Below are positions 27,501-36,296 of a stretch of 64,000 nt of DNA, piece after piece; the stretch's first letter is position 1; every line of letters starts with the position of its first letter. Source of the DNA: Paraburkholderia haematera (GTDB lineage: Bacteria; Pseudomonadota; Gammaproteobacteria; Burkholderiales; Burkholderiaceae); assembly GCF_905220975.1 (NCBI RefSeq), contig NZ_CAJNBK010000007.1, positions 62,001-126,000 on the forward strand, written 5' to 3'. Below the pieces are notes generated by a model. The model did not search any database, was not told the origin of the DNA, and saw only the letters and a list, made by a program, of their open reading frames with translations. The position numbers and the translations under genes are program-made.

Positions 27501-27839
27501 GGGCGGATTCGTGTCGGGGCGTTTGTTTACTACCGGAACCGGTATTACAACCCAAGCATCGGCAGGTTCATCAGTGAGGATCCGATCGGCTACGCGAGTG
27601 GACAGACGAATGCGTATGCTTACGTCAACGGCAATCCTGTTCAGTTCAATGATCCGTTTGGGCTTGGACCATGGGACCAGAAGTATGGCTTGTCGAATAC
27701 TTATTGGAATTGGCTCCACCGGCAAGATGGCGGTTCGTTGATCAAAGAGCTTAAAGACCCACGGACCGGGCAGGTCCCGAAAGACACTGCGTTGGAGTAC
27801 TACAAGATATATCTTTTAGAGACCGGGCAATGCGGGTGA
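27501..27839 (+). pseudogene. orphan RHS tip 1, second copy
   Basis: The duplicated RHS C-terminus (core end, DPFGL cut site and the 57-residue tip) is open from 27501, after a TAA at 27498. It has no usable start codon and no RHS shell in front. It is a by-product of the tandem duplication and identical to the 3' end of the full-length rhs gene from 27527 on. It could act as a donor for recombination but should not be translated by itself. Confidence 0.85.
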
Positions 27840-27869
27840 AGGCTCAATATTTGTGAGGTGATGAACTTT

Positions 27870-28280
27870 ATGCCTGGTTGCATTTTTTGTGGATCTGGTG
27901 CGGACTTCGACGTAGACGGATTCTTGGCGTCCTCTCCGTGGTCCGGTATAGCAGACATATTTCGACGCGGGCCGACTGGGAATGCATACCGCCCCATCAG
28001 AGAGTCCTCGTCCCTACAAATCGCGGTGTCGCCAATTGACGAGCATCTCCTTGAACCGCAGATTGATGCGACGCTCAGTTTCTTGCGAAGCTACGAGGCT
28101 GAAGTGAGGCGGCTGGTCAGGTTTCCCGGGGTGGACGCGGTCGAGTTCCGCATGGGCCTCTTCTGGTTGCCCGACACAGCTATTTACCCCATTTCGCTCA
28201 CGCCATCGTTTCTCAAGGCAGTTGGCGACGTCGGTGCGACCGTTGACATATATGTTTATGCAAGTGACGGCGTAAATTAG
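27870..28280 (+). CDS. candidate immunity protein for RHS tip 1 (copy 2)
   Basis: Identical in sequence to the gene at 21173-21583, including the GAGGTGATG ribosome site. In this copy no intact toxin gene precedes it, so it would act as an extra immunity dose if its transcript is made from an upstream promoter in the element. Confidence 0.6.
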   Translation: MPGCIFCGSGADFDVDGFLASSPWSGIADIFRRGPTGNAYRPIRESSSLQIAVSPIDEHLLEPQIDATLSFLRSYEAEVRRLVRFPGVDAVEFRMGLFWLPDTAIYPISLTPSFLKAVGDVGATVDIYVYASDGVN

Positions 28281-28317
28281 GTTGAGCGTTGCCAGTGCAA
28301 TCTGAAGTTGCAGCGAC

Positions 28318-28345
28318 AGAAGGGGCCGCATTCGCGGCCCCTTCT
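28318..28345. terminator. bidirectional hairpin (copy 2)
   Basis: Second copy of the AGAAGGGGCCGC/GCGGCCCCTTCT stem between the immunity and symE genes. Confidence 0.8.
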
Positions 28346-28349
28346 GTAT

Positions 28350-28586
28350 TTAAAGCGGCGTAATGATGAGCTTCTGGTGTTCGACGGTGATACGCACGCG
28401 CTGTCCGGGTTCAAAGCCGGCGGTCTCGATCCACCGTCCGGAGAGTTTCATCCACGGAAAGGTGGGCGGCTCCTTGCGCATATGGAAGGGCAGGCGTGCC
28501 GGTTTCTGATAGCGCCAGGATTCCTGGATGGTGACAGACCGTTCGGTGACGGGTGGCGGTGGTGCTTTATGATTGGCGTCAGCCAT
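28350..28586 (-). CDS. SymE-like small protein (copy 2)
   Basis: Identical to the 78-residue SymE-like protein at 21653-21889. Confidence 0.75.
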   Translation of the reverse strand: MADANHKAPPPPVTERSVTIQESWRYQKPARLPFHMRKEPPTFPWMKLSGRWIETAGFEPGQRVRITVEHQKLIITPL

Positions 28587-28620
28587 GATCGACTCTCCTG
28601 ATAAGAGTGGGTGGTGGTCA

Positions 28621-28655
28621 GCGGGCGGTGAGTGTTGGTAGCACTCATCGCCCGC
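28621..28655. repeat. left-edge hairpin (copy 2)
   Basis: Second copy of the 14-bp stem hairpin described at 21924-21958. Confidence 0.7.
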
Positions 28656-28684
28656 GCTTCGTTTACGGCGTTACATCGCCTTCC

Positions 28685-29050
28685 TTACTGCTGCTGCGCC
28701 TGCGCGAGCAGGGCTTCGAGCATCTGCGCGACGAACTGCTGCTTCGCTTTAGGCAACTGCGCAATGGCTTCGATGTGCTTCTGCCATCTGGGCATGGGGC
28801 CGCGTTTGCGCGGTGAGCTATCGGGCTCGCCGAACAACTCCTCCAGCGAAACCGACAAGGTTCGCGCCACGACCGGCAGCGCCGAGACAGGAATGCGCCT
28901 GCGCCCTACCTCATACGATTGATAGGTCTGCTGGGACACGCCAAGTGTTTCGGCAAGCTTGACCTGCGTGATGTTGCGCGTCTTGCGGAACTGGGTGATG
29001 CGTTCGCCCAGGGCGACAAAAAAAGCACGCTCGTCGTCGGAGATAGACAT
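28685..29050 (-). CDS. XRE-family repressor (copy 2)
   Basis: Identical to the repressor at 21988-22353; in-frame GTG alternative at 29086. Either copy's product could act on both operators. Confidence 0.85.
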   Translation of the reverse strand: MSISDDERAFFVALGERITQFRKTRNITQVKLAETLGVSQQTYQSYEVGRRRIPVSALPVVARTLSVSLEELFGEPDSSPRKRGPMPRWQKHIEAIAQLPKAKQQFVAQMLEALLAQAQQQ

Positions 29051-29115
29051 GGCTGATGTCGGAACTTCATGTATGAGGACAGCCACAAGATACCCCGGGT
29101 TCTACAAAACAATGT

Positions 29116-29144
29116 CCAGTATACTTCAAAACGAAGTATACTGG
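29116..29144. promoter_or_regulatory. palindromic operator (copy 2)
   Basis: Second copy of the CCAGTATACTTC inverted pair with AAAAC spacer. Confidence 0.8.
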
Positions 29145-29202
29145 GTTGTAAGTTATTTTTATGAAAACCCCCTTGACAGGGTTTTAGCCAAAGGACGGTT
29201 TT

Positions 29203-32200
29203 ATGGCCCGCATCCCCGAATCCGAGCTTGAGCGCATGAAGGCCGAGGTGTCGGTGGAGCAGCTCGTGCGCGCGCACGGCATCGGGCTTGTGAAGTCGGG
29301 CCGCGACTGGCGGGGGCGCTGTCCGTTCCATGAGGACGGCACGCCGTCGCTGGTGGTGACGCCTTCGAAGAACCTGTGGCACTGCTTCGGCTGCGGGCTC
29401 GGTGGTGGTCCGGTGGACTGGGCGATGAAAGCGAACGGGATCTCGTTCCGGCACGCGGTGGAACTGCTGCGCGAGGGGATTCCTGCTTTAGCGGCTAAAG
29501 CGGGTGAGCGCACGACGGTGCGCGCGCTGGAGTCGCCGGTGTCGGTGGAGGTGGATGATGCGGCGCTGCTCGATCAGGTGGTGGACTATTACCACCAGAC
29601 CCTGAAGAGCTCGCCCGAGGCGCTGGCGTACCTGGAGAAGCGCGGCATTGCGGCGGCGGTGGAGCCGTTCCGGCTGGGGTTTGCGAACCGGACGCTGGGG
29701 CTGCGGTTGCCGGAAAAGAACCGGGTGGCGGGCGAGGCGATCCGCACGCGGTTGCAGCGAATCGGGGTGATCCGCGAGAGCGGCCACGAGCACCTGAACG
29801 GGTGCATCGTGTTCGGCTGGCGTGACGAAGCGGGGCATGTTGCAGGCCTGTACGGGCGCAAGATCGTGGAGAACCAGGCGCGCAACCTGCCGAAGCATCT
29901 ATACCTGCCGGGGCCGCATCGCGGGGTGTTCAACGCGGACGGTGTGCGTGGGCAGCGGGAAGTGATCGTGTGCGAATCGGTCATTGATGCGCTGACGTTC
30001 TGGTGTGCGGGGTATCAGAACGTGACGGCGTCGTTCGGTGCGGACGGGTTCACGGAGGATCACCTGGCGCTGTTCAGGGCGCAGGGCGTCGAGCGGGTCA
30101 TCATCGCGTACGACCGGGATGCGGCGGGCGATGCGGGCGCGCAGAAGCTGGCCCGGCGGCTCACGGTCGAGGGGATCGGATGCTACCGGGTGCAGTTCCC
30201 GCACGGACTGGACGCGAATGAATATGCGCTGAAGGTGACGCCTGCGGCGAAGAGCCTGGGTGTGCTGATGCGGCGCGCGCAGTGGCTCGGCAATGGGGCG
30301 GCGCCTGTGCGTGAGGTGGTGGTGCCCGCATCCTCTTCCCTTGCTGCCAAGGGGACGGTTGCGTTACGCGGTAACGCTGGATCGCCAGCCGTCATGGCTG
30401 AACCGGCCCTCCCTTTAGCCGCTAAAGAGGAGGCGGAACCCGAGCTGGTGCCGTTGCGGGAAGCGGCGGTCGTGCTGCCGGCGAGCGTTGAGCCCGCGGC
30501 GCCGGCATTCGATATCCCGTGCGAGGTGAGTGGGTCGGAGATCGTGTTCGCGCTGGATCCGGTGCGCTACCGTGTGCGCGGGTTCGATGCCAGGGCGAAG
30601 GCGACGGCGGGCGTGCTGAAGGTGAATGTTCTGGCGAGCGTGGGCGAACGGTTCCACGTTGACACGTTCGACCTGTACCACGCGAAGGCGCGGGCGAACT
30701 ACATTGCGCGGGCGGCGGCGGAGTTGCGGCTGACCGATGATGTGGTGAAGGCGGACCTCGGGCGGGTATTACTGAAGCTGGAGATGTTGCAGGCGGCGGC
30801 CGATGCGCTGGCGGCCGGCGCGCAGATGACGGCCGATGAGGAGCGCGAGGCGCTCGAACTGCTACGCACGCCGGCGCTGCTGGAGCGGATCGTGTCGGAC
30901 TTCGCGGCGTGTGGCGTGGTGGGCGAGGAGACGAACAAGCTCGTCGGGTATCTCGCGGCGGTGTCACGCAAACTCGATACGCCGCTGGCGGTGGTGATCC
31001 AGAGTTCGAGCGCGGCGGGCAAGAGCTCACTCATGGATGCGGTGCTGGCGTTCGTGCCGGAAGAGGAGCGGATCAAGTACTCGGCGATGACCGGGCAGAG
31101 TCTGTTCTACATGGGCGAGACGAACCTGAAGCACAAGGTGCTGGCGATCTGCGAGGAGGAAGGGGCGAGCCGTGCGGCGTATGCACTGAAGCTGCTGCAA
31201 AGCGATGGTGAACTGACGATTGCGAGCACGGGCAAGGATGCGCAGACGGGCAACCTGGTGACGCAGGAATACCGGGTTGAAGGTCCGGTGTCGATCATGC
31301 TGACGACGACGGCGATCGAGATCGACGAGGAACTGCTGAACCGCTGCCTGATCCTGACGGTCGACGAGGGACGTGAGCAGACCGAGGCGATCCACCGTTT
31401 GCAGCGTCACAAGCGGACCCTCGACGGGCTGAAGCTGAAGGCACAGAAGGAGCGCGTGCTGTCGTTACACCGTAACGCGCAGCGGTTGCTGAAACCGCTG
31501 GCCGTGGTGAACCCGTACGCCGACCAGCTGACGTTCCAGTCGGAGCGCACGCGCATGCGCCGCGACCACGAGAAATACCTGACGCTGATCGACACGATAG
31601 CCTTGCTGCACCAGTACCAGCGGGAAGTGAAAACGGTGCGGCATGCTGGGGCCGAGCTGGCCTATATCGAGGTCACGCTGGCCGACATTGAGCAGGCGAA
31701 TGCACTGGTGCATGAGGTACTGGGCCGGAGTCTCGACGAGTTGCCGCCGGTGACGCGGCGGGTGCTGGAAGAGATTACGCAGGCGGTGAAGGGCAAGCCG
31801 TTGCCGCGTGCGTCGGTGCGCTTCAGCCGGCGCGAAGTGCGGGAGTGGACGGGGCTCGGTGACACGCCGCTGCGCAAGCACCTTGAACGGCTGGTCGAAC
31901 TGGAATATCTGCTGACACACCGCGGGCAGCGTGGTCAGAGCTTCGAATACGAACTGATGTATGACGGCGACGGCAGCGACGCGACGCACCTGGCGGGTTT
32001 GCTGGATGTGACTACGATTGGCAGTTCGCCCCCCGGTGAAGGTGAGTTCGCTCCCGGTTCGCTCCGCCAGAACTCCCCTTCTGCTCCCCCATCGCTCCCT
32101 GTGCAAAACCGCGCAGATTCAGGCGGTGAAAGGCCGTGCGGCGATGAGTCGGGAAACGAAGCAGAACTGCACATCTACGGGAATAAAAAACCGGATGTGG

Positions 32201-32235
32201 CAGTGCGTACGTCGTACCAGCGGGAGCCGATGTGA
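29203..32235 (+). CDS. CHC2/Toprim primase-ATPase (copy 2)
   Basis: Identical in all 1010 residues to the protein at 22506-25538, with all zinc, Toprim and Walker residues intact. Confidence 0.85.
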   Translation: MARIPESELERMKAEVSVEQLVRAHGIGLVKSGRDWRGRCPFHEDGTPSLVVTPSKNLWHCFGCGLGGGPVDWAMKANGISFRHAVELLREGIPALAAKAGERTTVRALESPVSVEVDDAALLDQVVDYYHQTLKSSPEALAYLEKRGIAAAVEPFRLGFANRTLGLRLPEKNRVAGEAIRTRLQRIGVIRESGHEHLNGCIVFGWRDEAGHVAGLYGRKIVENQARNLPKHLYLPGPHRGVFNADGVRGQREVIVCESVIDALTFWCAGYQNVTASFGADGFTEDHLALFRAQGVERVIIAYDRDAAGDAGAQKLARRLTVEGIGCYRVQFPHGLDANEYALKVTPAAKSLGVLMRRAQWLGNGAAPVREVVVPASSSLAAKGTVALRGNAGSPAVMAEPALPLAAKEEAEPELVPLREAAVVLPASVEPAAPAFDIPCEVSGSEIVFALDPVRYRVRGFDARAKATAGVLKVNVLASVGERFHVDTFDLYHAKARANYIARAAAELRLTDDVVKADLGRVLLKLEMLQAAADALAAGAQMTADEEREALELLRTPALLERIVSDFAACGVVGEETNKLVGYLAAVSRKLDTPLAVVIQSSSAAGKSSLMDAVLAFVPEEERIKYSAMTGQSLFYMGETNLKHKVLAICEEEGASRAAYALKLLQSDGELTIASTGKDAQTGNLVTQEYRVEGPVSIMLTTTAIEIDEELLNRCLILTVDEGREQTEAIHRLQRHKRTLDGLKLKAQKERVLSLHRNAQRLLKPLAVVNPYADQLTFQSERTRMRRDHEKYLTLIDTIALLHQYQREVKTVRHAGAELAYIEVTLADIEQANALVHEVLGRSLDELPPVTRRVLEEITQAVKGKPLPRASVRFSRREVREWTGLGDTPLRKHLERLVELEYLLTHRGQRGQSFEYELMYDGDGSDATHLAGLLDVTTIGSSPPGEGEFAPGSLRQNSPSAPPSLPVQNRADSGGERPCGDESGNEAELHIYGNKKPDVAVRTSYQREPM

Positions 32236-33296
32236 TGGAGAGCGGCGCGGTGGTTCGGCGCAGGAAGCGCAAGCTGCGGGCCAGACGCAGCGTGACGGCG
32301 TACACGCCTGAGCACGTGGAGAGCGCGCTGATGGTGTTTGTTAAAGGGTATCTGGACTGGCTGGCGGTGACGGGTCGCACGGAGCAGACGGTGCGCAGCC
32401 GGTTGGTGGCGCTGGAGCGGTTCGTGCGATGGTGCGCAGAGCGTAGCCTGAGCCGTCCGCAGGAGCTCACACGTTCGGTGCTGGAAGCCTATCAACGACA
32501 CCTTTACCTGTACCGCAAGCAGGACGGCAAGCCGCTGACGATCCGCACGCAGCAGACGATGCTCACGCCGCTGCGCGGGTGGTGCCGGTGGCTCTCGCGC
32601 GAGCGGCACGTGCAATACAACGCGGCGGCGGAGCTGGTGCTGCCGCGCGCGCCGAAACTGCTGCCGAAGGTGGTGCTGTCGGTGGTGCAGGTCGAGCGGC
32701 TGATGGACCAGCCGGACGTGGGCGGACTGACGGGTGCGCGTGATCGCGCGATTCTCGAGGTGCTGTACAGCACGGGCATGCGGCGCATGGAGCTGATCGG
32801 GCTGACGATCTCGGACATCGATCTGTCTGGCGGCACAGTGATGATCCGGCAGGGCAAGGGCCGGCGCGACCGGTATATCCCGCTGGGCGAGCGGGCGTGC
32901 TACTGGGTGGAGTGGTACTGCGACCGGATACGGCCGTCGCTCGCGGTGAGGACCGACGAGTGGACGCTGTTCCTGACGGACTACGGCGAGCCGTTCGGCA
33001 AGGGGCGGCTGTCTGACCTGGTGAAGCGGTACATGGAGAGGGCGGGCATCCGCGAGGGGGCGTGTCATGTGTTGCGGCACGCGTGCGCGACGCACATGCT
33101 GGAGAACGGTGCGGATATCCGGTTCATCCAGGCGCTGCTGGGCCATGCGGACCTGTCGAGCACGCAGATCTACACGCAGGTGGCGATCGGGAAACTGAAG
33201 GAGATCCACGCGGCGACGCATCCGGCGAAGCTGGAGCGTGATGCGCTCTCCCTGCTAGCTGCTATCGGGGCCGAAGCGGACGGGGACGCCGAATAA
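32235..33296 (+). CDS. tyrosine recombinase (copy 2)
   Basis: Identical to the recombinase at 25538-26599; all six catalytic residues are intact. Confidence 0.92.
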   Translation: MESGAVVRRRKRKLRARRSVTAYTPEHVESALMVFVKGYLDWLAVTGRTEQTVRSRLVALERFVRWCAERSLSRPQELTRSVLEAYQRHLYLYRKQDGKPLTIRTQQTMLTPLRGWCRWLSRERHVQYNAAAELVLPRAPKLLPKVVLSVVQVERLMDQPDVGGLTGARDRAILEVLYSTGMRRMELIGLTISDIDLSGGTVMIRQGKGRRDRYIPLGERACYWVEWYCDRIRPSLAVRTDEWTLFLTDYGEPFGKGRLSDLVKRYMERAGIREGACHVLRHACATHMLENGADIRFIQALLGHADLSSTQIYTQVAIGKLKEIHAATHPAKLERDALSLLAAIGAEADGDAE

Positions 33297-34197
33297 GGGA
33301 GTGCGGGCCTGGCGGCCCGATGGTGAAGAAGGTCCAGCGGCCTGCGGCCGGAGGCAACGAGGGCCGGGGGTAAATGTTGGGCCGGCTGTGCCGTCCCAAC
33401 ATTAAACATAACGCCCGGAAATTAGCACCGGTTAGCGGGCCGGCCTCGCTCCACCTGTCCCGTTGGCCGGCCCGCTAACCGGTGCTAATTTGCGTTATGT
33501 CTGGCGCCCCCGGCCCGGCCGGGTGCGCGAGGCGCACAGCAATACATCAGGGCCGCTGTGCGGCCAGTCACCTGGTACACGCAACAGCCAGGCATGGCGC
33601 TACGCGCAAGACAAAGTCAGGGGCCGCGAGGCGGCCAGTGAATGGAGTGAGCCCCGCCCACCCGTCAGTCTGCTGCGCGCGGGCTGCGGCCGCAGGCGGC
33701 CTTCGCGCCGTGCTCGCAGCCTGCCTCCCGTCCGCCCCCATGGGGCTCCCCAAAGTGAAGAACGAAAAAGCGCAAAGCGTGCTTCGCATGCGGTGCAAGC
33801 CGCCATGTCGTCTTGCACCGCATTGCTGAGCGTAGAACCCTGGTGGCCGTCAAGGCCAGGCCCTGCGGGCGCGCGCTGCGCGACCTTGACGGGGTTGGCG
33901 TCAGGATGGTTCACGAAGGTTTGAGCCGTTCTGGAGCAGTGGGGCACGACGGCCCTGTTCCGCCGGGTTTGCCGTCGCGCTGCGCGCGCCGTCAAACCCG
34001 GCGGGACGATATCTGCACGTAATACGTGATGGCACCACGCGCCTATCCTGCGGCGGCGGCCGTTGCTGCATAACAGCGATCCTGCTACTTGTTTCGAGAT
34101 GCGAATCAATCGAGAATCGCGTCTGGAAAAAATTCTCTGAACGGCGAAGTCGACATGCTGGAAAGCCTTGCCTGATAAGGGAAAGCGGCCGGTATAA
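33297..34197. other. hairpin-rich non-coding region (copy 2)
   Basis: Second copy of 26600-27500. The large hairpins fall at 33373-33403 (H2), 33406-33500 (H3, attC-like), 33788-33823 (H5), 33847-33892 (H6) and 33960-34004 (H7). Confidence 0.8.
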
Positions 34198-34782
34198 GGG
34201 CGGATTCGTGTCGGGGCGTTTGTTTACTATCGGAACCGCTATTACAGTCCGCAGACGGGCCGGTTCATTAGTGAGGATCCGATCGGGTGGGCCAGTGGGC
34301 AGACGAATGCGTATGCTTATGTCAACGGGAATCCCGTGTCGCTGTACGACCCTTTCGGTTTCTGGAGCGTCAGCGGGAGTGTGTATGGAGGTTTCGGCGT
34401 ACAGGTCACCGTCTACGGCGACGGCTCTGCCCCAACGGCTTCGAGCATTACTGGGGTGGGGATACGCGGCGGGCGCGGCGCAGGTATAGGGCTTAGTTTC
34501 GATCCAAACGGCGCAGTACCAAGTAGAAGTAGCGATGGTTCGTCGGTAACTATCGGTGGTTTTGCGGAGGCGGGCACTAGCTTAGGTCCTTTTAATGCAA
34601 GCGTCGGTGCCTCCAGCGGCGTGGAATTCAACCAGTCTGGTTCGTCCGGCCTTCCGGGATTCGGGGGGCGGCCTTATCGAGGGGCGGGCGGCGGTATCGC
34701 GATCGGCTTTCCAAGTGCAGGTTTTGGGGGCGCTGCTTGTGCTGCAGTTGGCATTGAGGTGACCTATAGTCGTGGCAAATAA
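34198..34782 (+). CDS. displaced RHS tip 2 (glycine-rich), no shell
   Basis: Open from 34198, after a TAA at 34195. It encodes the RHS core end (YYRNRYYSPQTGRFISEDPI), the cut site DPFGF in place of DPFGL, and a tip of about 130 residues rich in Gly and Ser (GIRGGRGAGIGLSFDPNG, GASSGVEFNQSGSSGLPGFG, GGGIAIGFPSAGFGGAAC). The low-complexity pattern recalls amphipathic or pore-forming tips rather than a nuclease. The only internal start is GTG 34336, just before the cut site, so as it stands it is a silent cassette unless joined to the rhs shell. It overlaps the next gene by 11 bp. Confidence 0.7.
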   Translation, partial: GRIRVGAFVYYRNRYYSPQTGRFISEDPIGWASGQTNAYAYVNGNPVSLYDPFGFWSVSGSVYGGFGVQVTVYGDGSAPTASSITGVGIRGGRGAGIGLSFDPNGAVPSRSSDGSSVTIGGFAEAGTSLGPFNASVGASSGVEFNQSGSSGLPGFGGRPYRGAGGGIAIGFPSAGFGGAACAAVGIEVTYSRGK

Positions 34783-35206
34783 ACTCATGTTCTGGCCTGC
34801 GATCAAGGTGGTGGTGCTAACAGTAGTGTTTGTGGCAGGATTGTCCGTGCAACCTGTTGCCAATATGCCGTTTGAGAGTTGGGTATTCCTTGGCGGGCTA
34901 GCAGGTGCGATGGGCTTTTTCCTGGCTTTGTGTGCTCTCCTTTTAAACCATCTTTTCTGGCCAAAAGCTAAGAAATGGAGGCTACCAGGATGGTCGAACG
35001 GTTTGTTATCACCGTGGCAACTGATTGATTTCTACTCGACGGTTTTGCTGGTAGTGGTTGCCAGTAGTGGACTTTCTCTGTGGGCGAAGCACGGGTGGCG
35101 TGAGGCTACGTTGGCGTTGTTCCCATTCGGAATGGCGTGCGGGATATGGATTGGCGTTCGACTCGGGATTGTGATTTTTAAGTCCAGAATGCCTGCACCT
35201 TCCTGA
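34772..35206 (+). CDS. four-helix membrane protein, candidate immunity to RHS tip 2
   Basis: Protein of 144 residues from GTG 34772 (GAGGTGA about 11 nt upstream); ATG 34787 is an alternative. It has four predicted membrane segments: IKVVVLTVVFVAGLSV, WVFLGGLAGAMGFFLALCAL, LIDFYSTVLLVVVASSGLSL and LFPFGMACGIWIGVRLGIVI. Overlap with the tip reading frame and membrane location suggest an inner-membrane immunity protein, which would fit a toxin that attacks the membrane. The GC content is lower than in the neighbouring bce genes. Family not recognised. Confidence 0.6.
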   Translation: MANKLMFWPAIKVVVLTVVFVAGLSVQPVANMPFESWVFLGGLAGAMGFFLALCALLLNHLFWPKAKKWRLPGWSNGLLSPWQLIDFYSTVLLVVVASSGLSLWAKHGWREATLALFPFGMACGIWIGVRLGIVIFKSRMPAPS

Positions 35207-35322
35207 TGGAAATATCCGCATAGAGTTCATACCGCTGACGCCCGCGTAACCGGAGATGCGATGTCTGCGGACAGGCCCTACTCGGTACGTAAGTACCTTC
35301 AATCAATGCGACTACGACGTGA

Positions 35323-35685
35323 CCACGCAACTGCAAACTGGTTTGGTCTGTCGCAGTACCGTTTGTCTACTATCGCAATCGGTATTACAGTCCGGCGACC
35401 GGAAGGTTCATCAGTGAAGACCCCATAGGCTACGCGAGTGGGCAGACGAATGCGTATGCTTATGTGGCTGGGAACCCGGTTCAAAACGTCGATCCGTTTG
35501 GTCTGGCTACGACACCGACTGCTGATGAGATTATTTCTAGTCAATGCCAGGCGAGTGTGCGGCGCGTTTTCCCAGGGCAATATCTGGGCATGACCTTGGA
35601 CGAGATAAAAGCGTTGTCGCGCAGCGGAGATCGTGATGCCAAGACGGCTTGGAAGCTCTTGAACGATAGCCGGTTCAGAAAGTGA
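35323..35685 (+). CDS. displaced RHS tip 3, no shell
   Basis: Open from 35323, after an in-frame TGA, with no start upstream; GTG 35464 is internal. It encodes YYRNRYYSPATGRFISEDPI, the cut site DPFGL, then a 62-residue tip ending MTLDEIKALSRSGDRDAKTA and WKLLNDSRFRK. That ending (FPGQYLG, GD-x-x-AK-x-x-KLL-x-x-x-RF-K) recurs, from memory, at the C-termini of many contact-dependent and RHS toxins, but I cannot name its activity. The 112 bp between imm2 and this cassette hold nothing recognisable. Silent unless recombined onto a shell. Confidence 0.7.
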   Translation, partial: PRNCKLVWSVAVPFVYYRNRYYSPATGRFISEDPIGYASGQTNAYAYVAGNPVQNVDPFGLATTPTADEIISSQCQASVRRVFPGQYLGMTLDEIKALSRSGDRDAKTAWKLLNDSRFRK

Positions 35686-35701
35686 ACTTGATGGAGGCGC
35701 T

Positions 35702-35938
35702 ATGACCCACGCGCTGTACGACTTGTTGGAAGAGCTCGATAGTCGGCGGCTGTACTACAGCTTAAGTAGGCACCGTATAGACTCGGTGTTGGTTTCTTTG
35801 ACGTTGCCCGGCAAGCGGATAGAGATTGATGTATTTAACGACGGAAGACTGGAGATGTCTCAGTTCGTGGGTGATGAAAGCGTCATAGACGACACGGATG
35901 AGATATTCCGGATCGTCAACGATGCGTCGAGCAGCTAA
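35702..35938 (+). CDS. candidate immunity protein for RHS tip 3
   Basis: Acidic protein of 78 residues from ATG 35702, preceded by GGAGG at 35691-35695. It reads MTHALYDLLEELDSRRLYYS, then strands SVLVSLTLPGKRIEIDVFND and an acidic C-terminus (ESVIDDTDEIFRIVND). Size, charge and place 16 bp after a toxin tip fit a cytoplasmic immunity protein, of a widespread small type, that blocks the tip by charge complementarity. Terminator follows. Confidence 0.65.
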   Translation: MTHALYDLLEELDSRRLYYSLSRHRIDSVLVSLTLPGKRIEIDVFNDGRLEMSQFVGDESVIDDTDEIFRIVNDASSS

Positions 35939-35971
35939 GGTTCTGACCATTGCCAAGCATCCGTGACGTGA

Positions 35972-35997
35972 CAGAAGGGCCGCTTGCGGCCCTTCTG
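35972..35997. terminator. hairpin between imm3 and symE3
   Basis: CAGAAGGGCCGC at 35972-35983 pairs with GCGGCCCTTCTG at 35986-35997 around TT. It is a close relative of the hairpin at 21621, showing that the immunity-terminator-symE arrangement is one conserved module. Confidence 0.75.
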
Positions 35998-36000
35998 CAT

Positions 36001-36240
36001 TTAAAGCGGCGTAATGATGAGTTTCTGGTGTTCGACGGTGATACGCACGCGTGATCCGGGTTCAAAGCCGGCGGTCTCGATCCACCGTCCGGAGAGCTTC
36101 ATCCACGGAAAGGTGGCCGGCTCCTTGCGCATATGGAAGGGCAGGCGTGCCGGTTTCTGGTAGCGCCAGGATTCCTGGATGGTGACGGACCGTTCGGTGA
36201 CGGGTGGACGTGCTTTATGATTGGCATCAGCCATGATCAA
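36001..36240 (-). CDS. SymE-like small protein, diverged paralogue
   Basis: Protein of 79 residues, nearly the same as the one at 21653-21889 but diverged (for example PARLPFHMRKEPATFPWMKL, FEPGSRV in place of FEPGQRV, and a shorter proline stretch near the N-terminus). It keeps the SymE phrase LSGRWIETAGF. It sits convergent to imm3 as symE1 does to imm1. This is an older duplication than the 6.7-kb repeat. Confidence 0.75.
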   Translation of the reverse strand: MIMADANHKARPPVTERSVTIQESWRYQKPARLPFHMRKEPATFPWMKLSGRWIETAGFEPGSRVRITVEHQKLIITPL

Positions 36241-36296
36241 CTCCTGGTGTGAGCTGGTGGTGGTCAGCGGGTCGTATGGGTTGCCGCCCTCTGGTA

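Larger units (their letters stand above)
20830..27526 (+). repeat. tandem duplication unit, copy 1 (6,697 bp)
   Basis: Copy 1 runs from within the RHS core end (TTACTACCGG at 20830) to the base before the same sequence recurs at 27527. All genes inside have identical protein products in copy 2 at a constant offset of 6,697 bp, and the stretches I compared by eye are identical. At the far end copy 2 diverges at 34230, where a different RHS tip begins. The shared junction word TTTACTA lies in RHS core homology. Confidence 0.95.
28628..34197 (+). mobile_element. putative primase-recombinase element, copy 2
   Basis: Complete second copy of the element at 21931-27500. It is followed at 34198 by the displaced RHS tip 2, its probable original neighbour. 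Confidence 0.55.
27527..34223 (+). repeat. tandem duplication unit, copy 2 (6,697 bp)
   Basis: Direct repeat of 20830-27526. Identity extends 6 bp further to 34229 because the next RHS tip shares TTTACTA. Beyond that the sequence is a different tip. The arrangement fits unequal crossing-over between the rhs 3' end and the displaced tip that is now at 34225. Confidence 0.95.

Noticed and set aside
27511..27741. Plus-strand frame of 76 codons, also 34208-34489
   Set aside because: These are the +1 shadow of the RHS tips; the real frame shows YYRNRYY and DPxG motifs.
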